Assembly (NCBI GenBank): GCA_022432975.1 | Contig: CM039503.1 | Coordinates: 44,534,655-44,598,654, forward strand | DNA length: 64,000 bases | DNA from: Begonia masoniana | Taxonomy: Eukaryota; Streptophyta; Magnoliopsida; Cucurbitales; Begoniaceae | Direction: 5' to 3' | Part shown: positions 11,467-21,695 of the stretch, in pieces | Layout: every line of letters begins with the position of its first letter | How positions within the stretch are numbered: the first letter of the stretch is position 1 | The notes under the pieces: generated by a model | The model's database searches: none | Told to the model about the DNA's origin: nothing | What the model saw: only the letters and a program-made list of their open reading frames with translations | Position numbers and translations under genes: made by a program

Positions 11467-12854
11467 TGTTGCGAAAAATTCTACGCAAGTTAACGTGTCG
11501 CAAAAACAATAAAGTGTATAAATATGAGTTGAACCCACGAGGAATAGTTTCACTAATTATCAAATAAAATTAATCCCAATTTATAATGAATAAAGAACTT
11601 TGGTGATTTTTGAATTTAATTAGCACAAAACAAATATTTTAAGTAAATTGCAAAAATTAAATGAGTTTAAGAAAATAATGAGAAAGCTCTAGGGTTTCCG
11701 ATTTCACCTAAATCAATCATATTTAGTATTCTTAATTCAAATTATTACTTTCTATTTCTATGTGTTGATGGCAATTTCACAAAAACATTCATCAATTTCT
11801 CTCGAGCAATGACAAACTTATTCAATTAACGAATTATTACCTCTCGGACTCTAATCCTGAGAATTAATTGAATACATTAAGAGTGAGAAATTATATTACG
11901 ACATAAAAACATTAGCTATCTCTAGCCTAATATCCTTTTCATGGTAATTTATTCAGTGCTTGATTATTTTGCAACTCTCGTATCTTAAAATAATCATATA
12001 AACATACTTTTGGTGATCAGACAATCGCAGACATTAAGAACAGAATAAATTACTCAACACAATCACGAAACAGAAAATCAATAACTTAAATTAAAGAAAA
12101 AACTAAATAGTCATAATTCGGCTACATCGTAGCCCTAGAAAAGAAAATTAGTTCATGATAAAATAAAGAAGAACATGAAGATGAATAAAAACAATCATAG
12201 TTTCGTAAAAAGAAAAGAAAGAAAAGAACAAAGAACAAAGCAAAACTCGGTGTCTTCTGTCGTCGGCCAAAAACTCTTCTTCTCTCCGTATATCGCTTGT
12301 TTTCTGCTTAGGTTAACTTAAATATAAACTCTTTCAATCTTACGCGTCCATCAGCAAACTCAACGGCTGAGATTAAAATATCTGCATCTTTTAAAATAGC
12401 CGATCGATCATGAGGAGTGTGACCGATCGAACGGCTAAGCCTCTGCTTGGTTTCTAAATTTCACATTAACCGATCGATCGTGAGGAGTTCTGCGATCGAT
12501 CGCAAACTCTTCTGTTTCTTTCTTCATTTCTGCGTTCGATCGCCTGCCAGTCTGCGATCGATCGCAGACTTCTCTGTTTTCTTCATCAATTCTGCGCTCG
12601 ATCGCCTGCAAGTCTGCGCTCGATCACAAACTTCTCTGTTTTTTTTTATAAATTCTGCGTTCGATCGCTTGCCATTTTGCGATCGATCACAGACTTATTG
12701 GTCTCCTTTTCTTTCCTCCTTTTCGAAACCTGTAATTTCTCAATTCTCTACGCACTTGCACCACATGTATTAGTATCATTCACATGCTTGACTAAAGCAT
12801 ATCGAATCAAGTATAACAAAAGTATAATAAAGTGTGTAAAATATACACTTATCA
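11467..12854 (-). mobile_element. Probable solo LTR, Tat/Athila-like
   Basis: On the minus strand it begins TGATAAGTGTATATTTTAC (12854) and ends TTTTTCGCAACA (11467), the TG...CA ends of an LTR. The flanks are GGAGA (11462-11466) and TGAGA (12855-12859), a possible 5-bp target duplication with one mismatch. The R/U5-like part contains the GAACCC, ATTATCAAATAAAA and CTAGGGTTTCC blocks seen in many dicot LTRs of this group. It has no coding content and no internal region on either side, so it is called solo. The clade name is a judgement from sequence feel only. Confidence 0.55.
12400..12705. repeat. GATCGATC-rich tandem repeat, 60-75 bp unit
   Basis: Units of the form CTGCGATCGATCGCAGACT followed by TTCTCTGTTTTCTTCAT recur about five times with drift (GATCGATCGC, GCTCGATCGC, GTTCGATCGC). 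Each is a near-perfect palindrome. It lies in the U3-side part of the solo LTR. Confidence 0.8.
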
Positions 12855-13619
12855 TGAGACAATTAGATTATCAATAACCATTAAATATTACATTAATTTA
12901 TAATCTCTTAATTCATTAAATCATAATCTTAATTAATTATATCTAGATTTGGGTTGAGCCAGATAAACCAAACCGATGATTTAATGTTTCAATATTTTGG
13001 AACAAAACAGAATAAAATCAAAATTTTGGATCGGTTTTTGATCCCAAAGATCATAAATGAACCAAACTGATATTAGATTTTTTATATATTTTTTAATTTT
13101 AATTTTAGAAATTACAAAAAATTAGAACCAAATCAAACAATTGACTCTAACAGAGTCTAAACCAACTAAAATTGACCCAAAACCAAGTCCAAAGTTACCC
13201 AAACTATGTCCAATCAAAAACAAAATCTAAAACTAAAACTAAAATTAAAATGGAACAAAACTGAGCAGAATCTAAAAATTTGATTTTGACAAATTCAGTT
13301 GGAATTCGTATCAATTTTATTTAGGAATGGAACCGAGGCGGACTGGAGCAACTCGTAAAAGTGGCAAGGAAGAAGACAATGAAGTTACAATGCGGTGGAA
13401 ACCAGCTGTAAGAACTACGTCTCCACAAAAAAATGGAAAACAAAACACTTAAAAATTTAGAAAAAAATAAATCTCCATAAATTATTAAACAAATTAAGAC
13501 TCTTTGAGAAGATGCTGGCGATGACGATGAACACTACCAACGCAAGTGAGAGAAATTTAAAATAATACATAATTTATGCAAATGCAAAACAACATAGTTA
13601 GTAACTTGAAAATATAGAC
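12855..13619. other. AT-rich spacer, possible hAT-derived remnant
   Basis: At about 12955-13345 the sequence is rich in AACCAAACCGA, GGTCGG and AACCAAACTGA motifs like the subterminal repeats of hAT 1. I could not fix inverted ends or a target duplication, so a non-autonomous hAT remnant is only a suggestion. There is no gene. Confidence 0.35.
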
Positions 13620-14760
13620 AGATAACACATTATATACATATAATATGTGTAATTAGGATGTGATTTTAGACGAAATATTCAATAAGTAACATCAAATAAT
13701 AACACATTTGAGAGAGATAAAGTTACTAGATTTGGTGTGACCCAAATTCTAATTAGATGAGCAAAATTCGTTGTATCTTGGTTTTTATTAGTAAATTTCT
13801 CCTCTAACTGTATTTTTTTCCCAAAAGAATTTTTCTCACAAATCTCGGTATCCTCGTTTTCTGTGTATTTTCTTTTTCATTTCACGCTTCGATTTTCAAT
13901 AAAAATGATGGGGGATTTCGTGGGAGGGTTGTTTTCTTTTCCAAGTTTCTAACTTGCTATGGTGGTTGAGGAAGACAATGAGTTGCCAACCAAAATTTGT
14001 GCTCTCATAAAGTGTTGCACAAAAATAGGGATATTGGCTGCCATATCGGTGGGTGTTTGGTTGGAATTTTGTTCATTTAAGAGACTCAAAACAATCTGAA
14101 TTTTTTTTCAAATTTTTAAATTAAAAAAGTAGATGGTCCTACTTTGGCATGCATTTCTCTAAAGGTGACATTTGTATTGAGTTTCATAAAAGACAGTTAT
14201 AAAGTCTATTATAGGTTTATATTACTAGTTTCATAAAGGACACATCTTTTTCAATGTGTCATTTTTAGAAAGATTGGTAGTCAAGTTTATAATTGAAGAT
14301 ATGGGTATGTATGCAAGTAAGATAACACCATGTGTAACTTAAGAATTTACATGATGGCACATCACGTAAATAATATAAGTAATTAGGATGTGGCCCGAGA
14401 TGACATGTTGAACTGGTAAATCAAATAATAATGCGTTAGAGAGAGAAAGTGACGGAAGATTTAGTCGGAGGGTTGTTTTCTTGTCCAAAAAGGAAAAAAG
14501 AGGTGAGATATTTATGGTTGTATGAAGTGTAGGCCAAAAATAGGCAATTTGGCTGTCAAATTGGTTGGAAGTTTGTGCATTTAAGAGAAGATATGTGTCC
14601 ATTGAATAAATTTTCATTTTTTTCTTTTTGGCAAGAAAGATTGCTTGTTCTACTTTGACACGCATTTCTCTAAATGACTCGTCTTTACTATGATTCATGA
14701 AAGACCAAGTTATGAAGTCTATGATATGTTTGGTGTATTGATTCATATAAGACGCACCGT
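13620..14760. repeat. Diverged direct duplication upstream of KCS
   Basis: 13640-14280 and 14370-14760 share ordered blocks: TAATTAGGATGTG, then ATCAAATAATAA, then GGAGGGTTGTTTTCTT, then TTTGTGCATTTAAGAGA (and variants), then GCATTTCTCTAAA. The similarity is patchy, so this is an old tandem duplication of roughly 0.7 kb. No coding frame is convincing in either copy. Confidence 0.6.
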
Positions 14761-14799
14761 CTCTATAATTGTGTTACTTTTATTACACGTTATATCATG

Positions 14800-15860
14800 A
14801 ATTTTAGTGTTGAAAAATCACGAAATTTTTCAGATTATCTTTTCATGATATTTTAAACATATGGTAAACATTTTAAGAAAATCAAATATCGTTTACTACG
14901 TTTTTTGATGTAGCCACTATGAACTAGGGGCAGTTCTCTATTTTATAAATTTTTTAAAAAAAATTCAAAAAAATACCAAAAAAGTATTGGATTTTCTTGA
15001 AATTTTCACCACATGTTCAGTATATCATTAGAAGATAATTTGAAAACTTTTGTGATTTTTTCAACACTTGTACAATTTATTATAATTGTTTTTAAAACTA
15101 TGATATTTTTTCTTGAAATGAGATCAGCCTCCCGATATGGGGATGGCGACCCCCATTCTCACGGTGCAAAAATACACGCCGGGAGCAGAGGGTCCCCAAC
15201 CTCACACCGGCCCCGTTCTCAGCATGCAAAAATGTTATTCTCCATTTTATAAGAACTTTTTTGAAACAAAATAAAAGTTCTTGAAATTTTCACCACATGT
15301 TCAGTATATCATTAGAAGATAATTTGAAAACTTTTGTGATTTTTTCAACACTTGTACAATTTATTATAATTGTTTTTAAAACTATGATATTTTTTCTTCC
15401 AATGAGATCAGCCTCCCGATATGGGGATGGCGACCCCCATTCTCAGCGTGCAAAAATACACGCCCGGGAGCAGAGGGTCCCCAACCTCACACCGGCCCCG
15501 TTCTCAGCATGCAAAAATGTTATTCTCCATTTTATAAGAACTTTTTTGAAAAAAAATAAAAAAACATACAAAAAAATATCGAATTTGTTTGAAATTTTTA
15601 TCACCTATTCAACATATCATGGAAAGATAATCTGAAAAAGTTTCATAATTTTTCAAATTTTTACAATTTATTATAATATTTGAGGTCTGTTTTATAGAAT
15701 ATTATTTTAAAACATTATAATAAATCGTACAAGTATTGAAAATCACAAACTTTTCAGATTATCTTTTCATGATTTTTTGAACATGTGGTAAAAATTTCAA
15801 ATAAATCTGATATTATTTGATATATTTTTTTGTCTATAACAGGGTCAACGACTACCACAC
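14800..15860. repeat. 284-bp direct repeat flanked by inverted copies
   Basis: A block starting TTGAAATTTTCACCACATGT occurs at about 14997 and again at about 15281, almost identical, and includes GATATGGGGATGGCGACCCC and CCGGCCCCGTTCTCAGC. A third, diverged copy starts near 15586. The AT-rich half is repeated in inverted form at 14820-14890 and 15720-15815 (CAGATTATCTTTTCATGAT). Open frames over the repeats are incidental. The whole may be a non-autonomous DNA element, but I found no clean termini. Confidence 0.65.
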
Positions 15861-16170
15861 CGTGGGGTCGATCTCACCCTCACCACACCCTCACCAGGGA
15901 TTTATCAGTCAAGTTTTCAATACTTTGAGAGTCAGTTTATTTATAAAATGACTTTGTGGGTGATTTCGAAATATACCCTTCAAATTAATAGTTAAATTTG
16001 TAATGACTGACAATGATGTTTATAATAGTAGATATGGTCATGCATGCATGCATGATGTCATGTAAGCATAGGTGACATTATTATCAAAGGGGCGCTCTAT
16101 ATTCCTTCCGGTTAGCTAATTGAATGCCAAGTAGGTTAAGCAATTAAAAGTTCGTTGGGGTGGTTGTATC

Positions 16171-16221
<51 letters not shown>

Positions 16222-16298
16222 ACACCCTTTTAAGTCTTCCTCTCCTCCATTGCTGGAATCCAGTAATCTTCTTCTTCTTTTCTTCTTCTGTAGCAAAA
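15861..16298 (+). promoter_or_regulatory. KCS upstream region with CT microsatellite
   Basis: The 438 bp before the KCS start. A (CT)n run of about 48 bp (16172-16219) and pyrimidine-rich TTCTTCTTC stretches precede the ATG, as often seen in plant 5' UTRs. CTATATTCC near 16097 is a weak TATA candidate. A GCATGCATGCATG run lies near 16040; RY-type CATGCA elements occur in seed promoters, but no regulation can be claimed from this. Confidence 0.5.
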
Positions 16299-17958
16299 AT
16301 GGCGGAAGAGATGAAAGTGGACTTCCAAACCGGGTCGATTTCTGTTCAAACTCCTCCGGAGAAGAAGAGGAACAGCAAGCTTCCCAACTTTTTATTGTCT
16401 GTAAGACTCAAGTACGTGAAGCTTGGTTACCATTATTTGATCACAAACGCCATGTACGTATTACTGATTCCATTGCTGGGTGTAGCTTCAGCCCACCTCT
16501 CGACTCTGAAAATCCAAGATTTAGAGCAGCTTTGGGACAACCTCAAATTCAACCTCGTCTCTGTCACTTTATGTTCTTCTCTGATGGTCTTCCTAGCCAC
16601 CCTTTACGTCATGAGCAGACCCAGAAAGATCTACCTAGTTAATTTCTCCTGCTACAAACCTGAACCGGCTAGAATGTGTACCAGAGAGACTTTCATGGAG
16701 CGATCCGGTCGAACCGGGAGTTTCACGGAGGAGAACCTGGCTTTTCAGAAGAAAATTTTGGAGCGGTCCGGTTTGGGTCAAACGACGTACTTGCCGGAGG
16801 CCGTGCTGAAGGTGCCACCGAACCCGTGTATGGCGGAGGCAAGGAAGGAGGCGGAGGCGGTGATGTTTGGCGCCATCGATGAGCTTCTGGCTAAGACGAA
16901 AGTGAAGGCTAAAGATATAGGGATTCTGGTGGTGAACTGTAGTTTGTTTAATCCTACGCCGTCTCTGTCGGCCATGATTGTGAATCATTACAAGCTTAGA
17001 AGCAATATTCTAAGCTATAATCTTGGTGGGATGGGCTGCAGTGCTGGACTTATCTCCATAGACCTCGCAAAACAACTATTACAGGTTAGATTTCATCTTT
17101 CATCTTGAAGTATTCACTTTCTAAGACAAGTTTAAATGCAAATCAACCTGATCTGCGATCTCACTTTACATACAGGTCCACCCAAATTCTTATGCATTGG
17201 TGGTTAGCATGGAGAACATCACTCTCAACTGGTACTTCGGAAATGACAGATCGATGCTTGTCTCGAACTGCCTCTTTCGCATGGGTGGGGCAGCTATGCT
17301 CCTCTCGAACCGACCGGCTGATCGACGCAGATCAAAGTACCAGCTGATTCACACCGTCCGGACCCACAAGGGTGCAGACGACAAATGCTACGGCTGCGTG
17401 TTTCAACAAGAGGATGACACAAAAAGAATAGGAGTAAGGCTCTCAAAAGACTTGATGGCAGTCGCAGGAGAAGCCCTGAAGACCAATATAACCACATTAG
17501 GACCTCTAGTCCTGCCAATGTCTGAGCAACTCCTTTTCTTTGCGACTTTAGTGGCCAGAAAACTGTTGAAAATAAAGATAAAGCCTTACATTCCGGATTT
17601 CAAATTGGCTTTCGAGCACTTCTGCATTCACGCAGGAGGGAGGGCTGTGCTGGATGAGCTTGAGAAGAATCTTGAGCTCACTGAGTGGCATATGGAACCT
17701 TCTAGAATGACACTTTACAGATTTGGAAACACTTCCAGTAGTTCTCTGTGGTATGAGTTGGCTTACACCGAAGCGAAAGGGAGGATCCGAAAAGGAGATA
17801 GAACTTGGCAGATTGCATTTGGATCAGGCTTCAAGTGTAACAGCGCTGTGTGGAGTGCTTTGAGAACCATTGATCCTGCCAAAGAGAAGAGTCCTTGGAT
17901 GGATGAGATTCATCAATTTCCTGTTCAGGTGCCCAAAGTTGTTAGTATATGTAATTAA
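16299..17958 (+). CDS. KCS: 3-ketoacyl-CoA synthase, two exons
   Basis: Condensing enzyme of very-long-chain fatty acid elongation. It joins malonyl-CoA to a long-chain acyl-CoA at the endoplasmic reticulum, feeding wax, cutin, suberin or sphingolipid synthesis. Exon 1 is 16299-17084 and exon 2 is 17176-17958; the 91-bp intron is GT-AG and phase 0. The product is 522 residues, normal for the family. Two N-terminal membrane segments (about 49-69 and 88-109) precede the FAE1/thiolase-like domain. The catalytic triad is present: Cys247 in GMGCSAG, His414 in CIHAGGRAV, Asn447 in [14 protein letters not shown]. The NPTPSLSAM and [10 protein letters not shown] motifs are also intact. ATG 16299 is the first in-frame start giving the canonical N-terminus; the upstream open frame only reads CT repeat. 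It resembles the KCS11 group ([11 protein letters not shown]), but paralogue and substrate length cannot be told here. This is the only clearly intact gene in the window. Confidence 0.95.
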
Positions 17959-18792
17959 ACTTCATTTTTCTAGGAGGGGATATGATTTTATGCTCATAAA
18001 GTCTGACATTTTTAGTGCAACATTCATTTTATACGAACCAAATTATGTTTTGATTGATCCTTTATGCATGATTTTCATTTCCGTATTGCTAGTTATAAAC
18101 CATCTTTTTTCACTCTCATCATTCAAGGAGCGAGAAAAGCGATGCAATCCCATCGAATATACTGTAAAACATGATTACTCGAGCTCCAACTGGAGCTCAA
18201 CTTCATTTCTACTCTTGACAATCAGCTATTCGATACAGAATAAAATGTTTAGCCCAGGTGGGATCTCTAATAAACGATGGAGAAACAACCAAACTTCAAA
18301 AGTTATATATTCTACACACAGACCTGAAACATAAGGGAAGAATGAAAGGCTCGTTACCATCATCGATTGACCCATCCATTTTGCAGCAGTAAATGCCAGA
18401 TTTTGACGGCAGAACCAAGCATCCCAAGATGGCTTGAAAGTACCCGTTTCCATCTGGTTTCAAACGTTGAGAGAGTTGAACAAAATATCCACGAATAAAT
18501 ACAGAAGTTTCTCATGTTATTTTGATGTCGTATGGCTATGATGAACTAAAGATTGAAAGATATAGTAATGCAGCGAGATTGACATTTATCATTATTTCGT
18601 AAGGGACAGATTCTTTGTCCTCTGCCAACATATACAACTTACATACCCGCTCCAGAACTTGAATAACTATTAACATTTGCACTTTTTTTGCAACAAGATA
18701 TTTACAAATGCATACTAAACCGACATCTGTGTTCTGTTATTTAACCTTATGAGCATTCTGTCAATTAACAATAATGAACTGAAATATGTATG
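17959..18792. other. KCS 3' flank and intergenic region
   Basis: It holds the presumed 3' UTRs of the convergent KCS gene and the minus-strand gene that ends at 18793. An inverted CTCGAGCTCCAACTGGAGCT hairpin occurs near 18178-18200. A minus-strand open frame at 18453-18226 has no family look and no start context, and is not called a gene. Confidence 0.45.
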
Positions 18793-19835
18793 TTATGCCC
18801 CACCTCTGGCATGTTCGGCTATGCACTGAAACAATGTCTCCGGCAGGAAAGAACTTCCGAATGACATTGAAGCCACGGCAGCAAATTGCTGCTTTTCTGC
18901 TCGCCTTTCTTCATATAGACTGAACAAGTATCCTCATAAAGCCAGACGACTCATGATTCTGCAATAGATTAGTCAAATTCCAAGCTGTTGACATGTGTGT
19001 TACCCCTAATCAAATTTCAGAGCATAACTCAAGTTTACGAGTTAAAATTATGAAGATGGAAGGTGTAGAGATATATACCTTCAAGCATACCCGTTTCACC
19101 TCAAAGCCTGAAGAGCGTTTTGAGAATCAGTTGTGGCAATAGTTCTAACCCTATGCATCTTGAGAAGCTCCTTCTGAAGATCAATCTGTTTCAGCACATC
19201 TTAATCACAATCTTCAATGTTAAAATACGTTGTTGGATTCGAAAATCAAAGGAAATGAACTAATACGTAAAAGTTGAAGAACAGCATCAGGCCGTGAACT
19301 TTGACAAGAGGGGTTGCATTTTTCCGCCTGTCCTGTCATTCTCCTCTTCAAAAGAGAGCAACGTGAGAGCGTTCAATTCCCAAGTTTACTTGCCCTTCAA
19401 AACCGCACTGAAGAGCCAAAACCGTAGTATCACTGTTTTGATCTTTATGAAATACCATAAGAACAAAAGTATTCTGATTCAGCAACAATATAACGACCTA
19501 ATTTTTCCAACATCGCTGGGTTAAAGCTGGGAGTGTACAGCATTGGAGCATAACTTCATAGGCAAATAGCTTCCCTTGCGATTTAATTCTCAACAACTTC
19601 TACCCAACGTGGTCACCACAATTTGACTATCAGAAATGAAATTGCAAAATATCGGTGGCCACCGACGGTAGGAATTCAATTCACTTTACCGGTAAATGAG
19701 TGATAAAAATGAAGAAAGACCGAGAAGGTTCGCCGGATCCTCGAAATTAGATGCTCCTGAAGTCGTCGAACTACCGAATGAACGGCTAGAACCGGTCGCA
19801 GCTCCAATCAGATTACTTTGTTCCCTCTTCTGCAT
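18793..19835 (-). CDS. Unknown four-exon gene, minus strand, with internal TGA
   Basis: Manual model: exon 1 19835-19690 (48 codons plus 2 nt), exon 2 19432-19390, exon 3 19185-19100, exon 4 from 18958. All introns have GT-AG ends (ACCG/GTAAAG, AACAG/TGATAC, GGGCAA/GTAAAC, AACAG/ATTGATC, TTTGAG/GTGAAA, TTGCAG/AATCATG) and the phases 2, 0, 2 join without a break. The protein starts MQKREQSNLIG, has a Ser/Thr-rich stretch, then helical segments (DLQKELLKMHRVRT, QNALQALRIMSRLAL). A TGA at 18936-18934 would end it at 99 residues. The same frame stays open for 46 more protein-like codons (LYEERRAEKQQFAAV, SSFLPETLFQCIAEHA) to TAA at 18795-18793. I do not recognise the family. Either the TGA is a real terminator or the gene carries a nonsense mutation (CGA or TGG to TGA). 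Confidence 0.55.
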
Positions 19836-20120
19836 CTTCAATCTCTCCCCCACGCCCCACTCAATCAAATTCAACCAACATGTCCGTGCTGGCCACCGAA
19901 ATCCCGATCAACCGACGTGTTGCATATGTGCACGATGATAATAATCCGATCGTCCTATTTTACTGGGCCTAGGCTCGGTTCAGAGCCCAGATAGTACCTT
20001 ATTTCAGTCCCGAACTGCCTAAATTAGGTGATTTAAACTTTAAAGTTTAATAATAATAAGTAAATTAATCATATTACTATAAAATTAATTAATAATTTTT
20101 TTAGATATCACATTATCTTA
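19836..20120. other. Upstream flank of the minus-strand gene
   Basis: The putative 5' UTR and promoter of the gene starting at 19835 (reading leftwards), then AT-rich sequence up to MULE2. Nothing else is recognised. Confidence 0.4.
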
Positions 20121-20239
20121 ACCAAAAAAAAAAAAAAAAAACCTCAAACTTTTGGTTTTTTTTAACAAAAACTTTAAACTTTCAATCCTAACAATTCAAA
20201 CCTTAAACTATTAAAAACCTAAGAAAACAAATTCTGTCG

Positions 20240-20930
20240 GTCTGTCGATCTCCATCTGTTCTCAAAAAACGCCATAGAACGGACGGTTGTTCTTTGACAA
20301 ACGGCTATCCGTTATTTCCAGTGCCACGTGGCACTTGACATGTCGGATCAGACGCACAGGTTGAATGTAAACACCCTCCGTTGCATGGTGCTCAGGAACG
20401 GTCGGCTGTTTCAAGAGAATAGTTGACTGTTTTCACCATACAGCTGACCGTTCTTCGAGAACAGGCGCCCGTTCTGTGAGAACAACCAACCGTTTTGGGA
20501 TATTGACTTTCTGTTGGTAAACTGAGGGCGGAGAACGGTCGGACGTTCGACCGTTCTAGATAACAGTTTCCTACTTGTGACTCAATAATTCTCCCGGGCT
20601 GGTCACTGTTTGGGATAACGGACGGTCGGTTTACAGAATGGTTGTCTGTTCTCCGAAACAGTGACCAGCTCGTGACTCAATAATTGTCACGGGCTTGTTC
20701 CTGTTTGGTAGAATGGACAGCTGTTGTATTGAAAGGTCGTTCATTCTACCAAACAGATTTCAGCCCATGACAATTATTGAATCACGTGTTGGCAACTGTT
20801 TGGGAGAACGGACAGCCTTTCAATACAACGGCCGTCCGTTCTACCAAACAGTGACCAGCCCGTGACAATTATTGAGTCACTGGGCTGAAAGGGAAAGGAC
20901 GGCCGTTCTCGTGAACGACCGTCCGTTCTA
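20240..20930. repeat. MULE2 subterminal array of opposed GACCGTTC motifs
   Basis: More than 20 short motifs of the type GAACGGNC and its complement GNCCGTTC alternate with a second element, GTGACAATTATTGAGTCAC, present at about 20577, 20675, 20775 and 20862 in both orientations. MULE1 ends hold the same two kinds of motif. They are candidate transposase-binding sites by position, not by proof. Confidence 0.7.
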
Positions 20931-20936
20931 CTATAC

Positions 20937-20943
20937 TATATAA
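20937..20943 (+). promoter_or_regulatory. TATA box of MULE2 transposase fragment
   Basis: TATATAA lies about 105 bp upstream of ATG 21049, the same spacing as in MULE1. Confidence 0.6.
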
Positions 20944-21048
20944 GGAGATGACCCTTAATGCTGAATTCACAGATCTTGAAAACTCAGAAACCTCTAGCAA
21001 CATTGTATTTCTAGCGACGTTTTATTTTTCTTTTTATTAGCAACGTTG

Positions 21049-21480
21049 ATGGATTCTGATTTAAGTCGATGGGTTGATGCAGACGAGGCAACTAATCAAG
21101 CTGCCAACATGGATTGATATTCGGACGATACGGGCTCTTTGAGCATTCAATCACTTAGAAGGTGATGGAGAAATAGATGTGTATTCAACCTCACAAATCC
21201 TAGACGATGAACTTCGAACACCGGTCCAATTGGAAGATGACGAGGCGGAAATTATATCGATAAGGGAAGAAATTTTTATGAATTTTTTTTTTAGTAAAAA
21301 ATATAGTTCTCTATAGACTATTAGAGAAGAAATAGTCGAATATACTTTAAATAATGGATATAACATCAAATTCATTAAAAGTGAAACTCGATGACTCACG
21401 ACATCATATGAACATGAATGTGAGTGGCGAGTGCATGCTTCGATCATGCAAAATGAGTTTATATTCCAAATAAAGAGTTA
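21049..21480 (+). pseudogene. MULE2 transposase, N-terminal fragment
   Basis: ATG 21049 opens MDSDLSRWVDADEATNQ, homologous to the MULE1 start at 5752. The later phrase GDGEIDVYSTSQILDDELRT matches the MULE1 GNGEIDVHLTARTLDEEL. In-frame stops occur early (TGA at 21115). Homology ends near 21480, where the right terminal repeat begins shortly after, so everything from the catalytic core onwards is deleted. Confidence 0.8.
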
Positions 21481-21695
21481 CATCGAGATTGGCCGACTGG
21501 CATGGTTTATTTTGTTAAGTTTTTAATAGTTTAAGGTTTGAATTGTTAGGATAGAAAGTTTAAGGTTTTTGTTAAAAAAAATTAAAAGTTTGAGGTTTTT
21601 TTTTTTTTTGGTAAAAAACCCTAAAATAATAAGCAATTTGCAAGAAACAAAACTAAATTACTTTTAATCAATTATAGGATTTTACCTATTATACA

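Larger units (their letters stand above)
20121..21613 (+). mobile_element. MULE2, internally deleted MuDR-like element
   Basis: Inverted termini: the left end (about 20121-20228) reads A-run, CCTCAAACTTTT, AACAAAAACTTTAAACTTTC, ATCCTAACAATTCAAACC; the right end (about 21508-21613) is its inverse with few changes. Inside come a dense array of opposed GNCCGTTC motifs (20240-20930), a TATA box and the first 430 bp of the same transposase as MULE1. The catalytic core and second gene are missing, so it could move only with help. No clear target duplication was found because the tips lie in A/T runs. Confidence 0.75.

Noticed and set aside
16155..16298. N-terminal extension of KCS from an upstream in-frame ATG at 16155
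   Set aside because: It would translate the CT microsatellite into Ser/Leu repeats. Family members start with a short hydrophilic segment just before the first membrane span, matching ATG 16299.
18226..18453. Minus-strand frame METGTFKPSWDAWF as a separate gene
   Set aside because: It is short and isolated, lies in the 3' region of the convergent genes, and has no splice partner or recognisable domain.
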